From JACCXJ01 sp052387115 (GTDB taxonomy: Bacteria; Pseudomonadota; Gammaproteobacteria; JACCXJ01), in NCBI GenBank assembly GCA_052387115.1, contig JBQTJM010000433.1, positions 1 through 6,034 on the forward strand: 6,034 bases of DNA, given 5' to 3'. Shown piece after piece: positions 5,887 to 6,034 of this stretch. The notes below the pieces were generated by a model that saw nothing but the letters and a program-made list of their open reading frames with translations, had not been told where the DNA came from and did not search any database. How positions within the stretch are numbered: position 1 is the stretch's first letter; each line of letters opens with the position of its first letter. The position numbers and the translations under genes were made by a program.

Positions 5887-6034
5887 GCAGCCTGTCGGAC
5901 TTAGCATGGAACTTTTCAAGGGCGGGGCGATCGGATCTGTCAGGGTTCCAACGAGCGCGCGTCCATGAACCATTTCCGTTCCTGTGATCGTGAAACACCG
6001 TACCTCTTGCCGCCCTCGCTTGATGACTGGCTGC
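5887..6034 (+). mobile_element. left end of an IS1182-family insertion sequence (runs off window)
   Basis: GCAGCCTGTCGGACTT at 5887-5902 resembles terminal inverted repeats of IS1182-type elements. It is followed about 60 bp later by the start of an IS1182-type transposase (5965). The exact outer boundary, target duplication and right end cannot be seen, so the left limit is approximate. A subterminal TGGAAC (5907-5912) and GTTCCA (5945-5950) form a short inverted repeat inside it, a possible transposase or regulatory site. Confidence 0.65.
5965..6034 (+). CDS. IS1182-family transposase, N-terminal fragment
   Basis: From the ATG at 5965 the frame is open to the window edge (23 codons plus one base). 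It reads MNHFRSCDRETPYLLPPSL followed by DDWL. The block RETPYLLPPSLDDWL is the conserved N-terminus of IS1182-family transposases, which continue with PEDHLARF-type sequence. That continuation and the catalytic DDE residues lie outside the window, so whether the gene is intact is unknown. The Shine-Dalgarno is weak, as is common for transposases. It points away from degQ. I recognised the family from this motif alone. Confidence 0.75.
   Translation, partial: MNHFRSCDRETPYLLPPSLDDWL

Overview
The window is GC-rich DNA, apart from one short AT-rich gap. It looks like a gammaproteobacterial chromosome: DusA and DegQ are of the proteobacterial type, and there is a multi-receiver c-di-GMP protein and an IS1182-type transposase start. 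A purple-sulfur or Chromatiales-like host would fit, but the genus cannot be fixed from this sequence.

Layout, left to right. A dusA tRNA-dihydrouridine synthase (36-989, +) is followed after 83 bp by a large gene (1073-3721, +). That gene encodes an 882-residue REC-REC-GGDEF-EAL-REC protein in which both the diguanylate cyclase and the phosphodiesterase active sites look intact. It converges on a minus-strand pair: a periplasmic DegQ-type serine protease (5659-4250, -), then a HIT/HinT-like nucleotide-binding protein (4197-3832, -) 52 bp downstream. The convergence point is filled by five head-to-tail copies of a 24-bp repeat (3735-3854). The last copy runs into the HIT gene and supplies its final residues and stop codon.

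The right end (5660-6034) is non-coding for about 300 bp. It holds a plausible sigma70-type promoter and Shine-Dalgarno for degQ, a long imperfect inverted repeat (5798-5865), and the left end of an insertion sequence (from about 5887). The first 23 codons of the IS1182-family transposase run off the window.

Functionally this is housekeeping plus signalling: tRNA modification, c-di-GMP turnover under receiver control, envelope protein quality control and a purine phosphoramidase-like enzyme. No pathway links them all; degQ and the HIT gene may be co-transcribed. I saw no CRISPR array, tRNA, rRNA, defence system or clearly new multi-gene system. The most unusual material is the repeat array that rewrites the HIT C-terminus, the architecture of the signalling protein, and the palindrome next to the insertion sequence.
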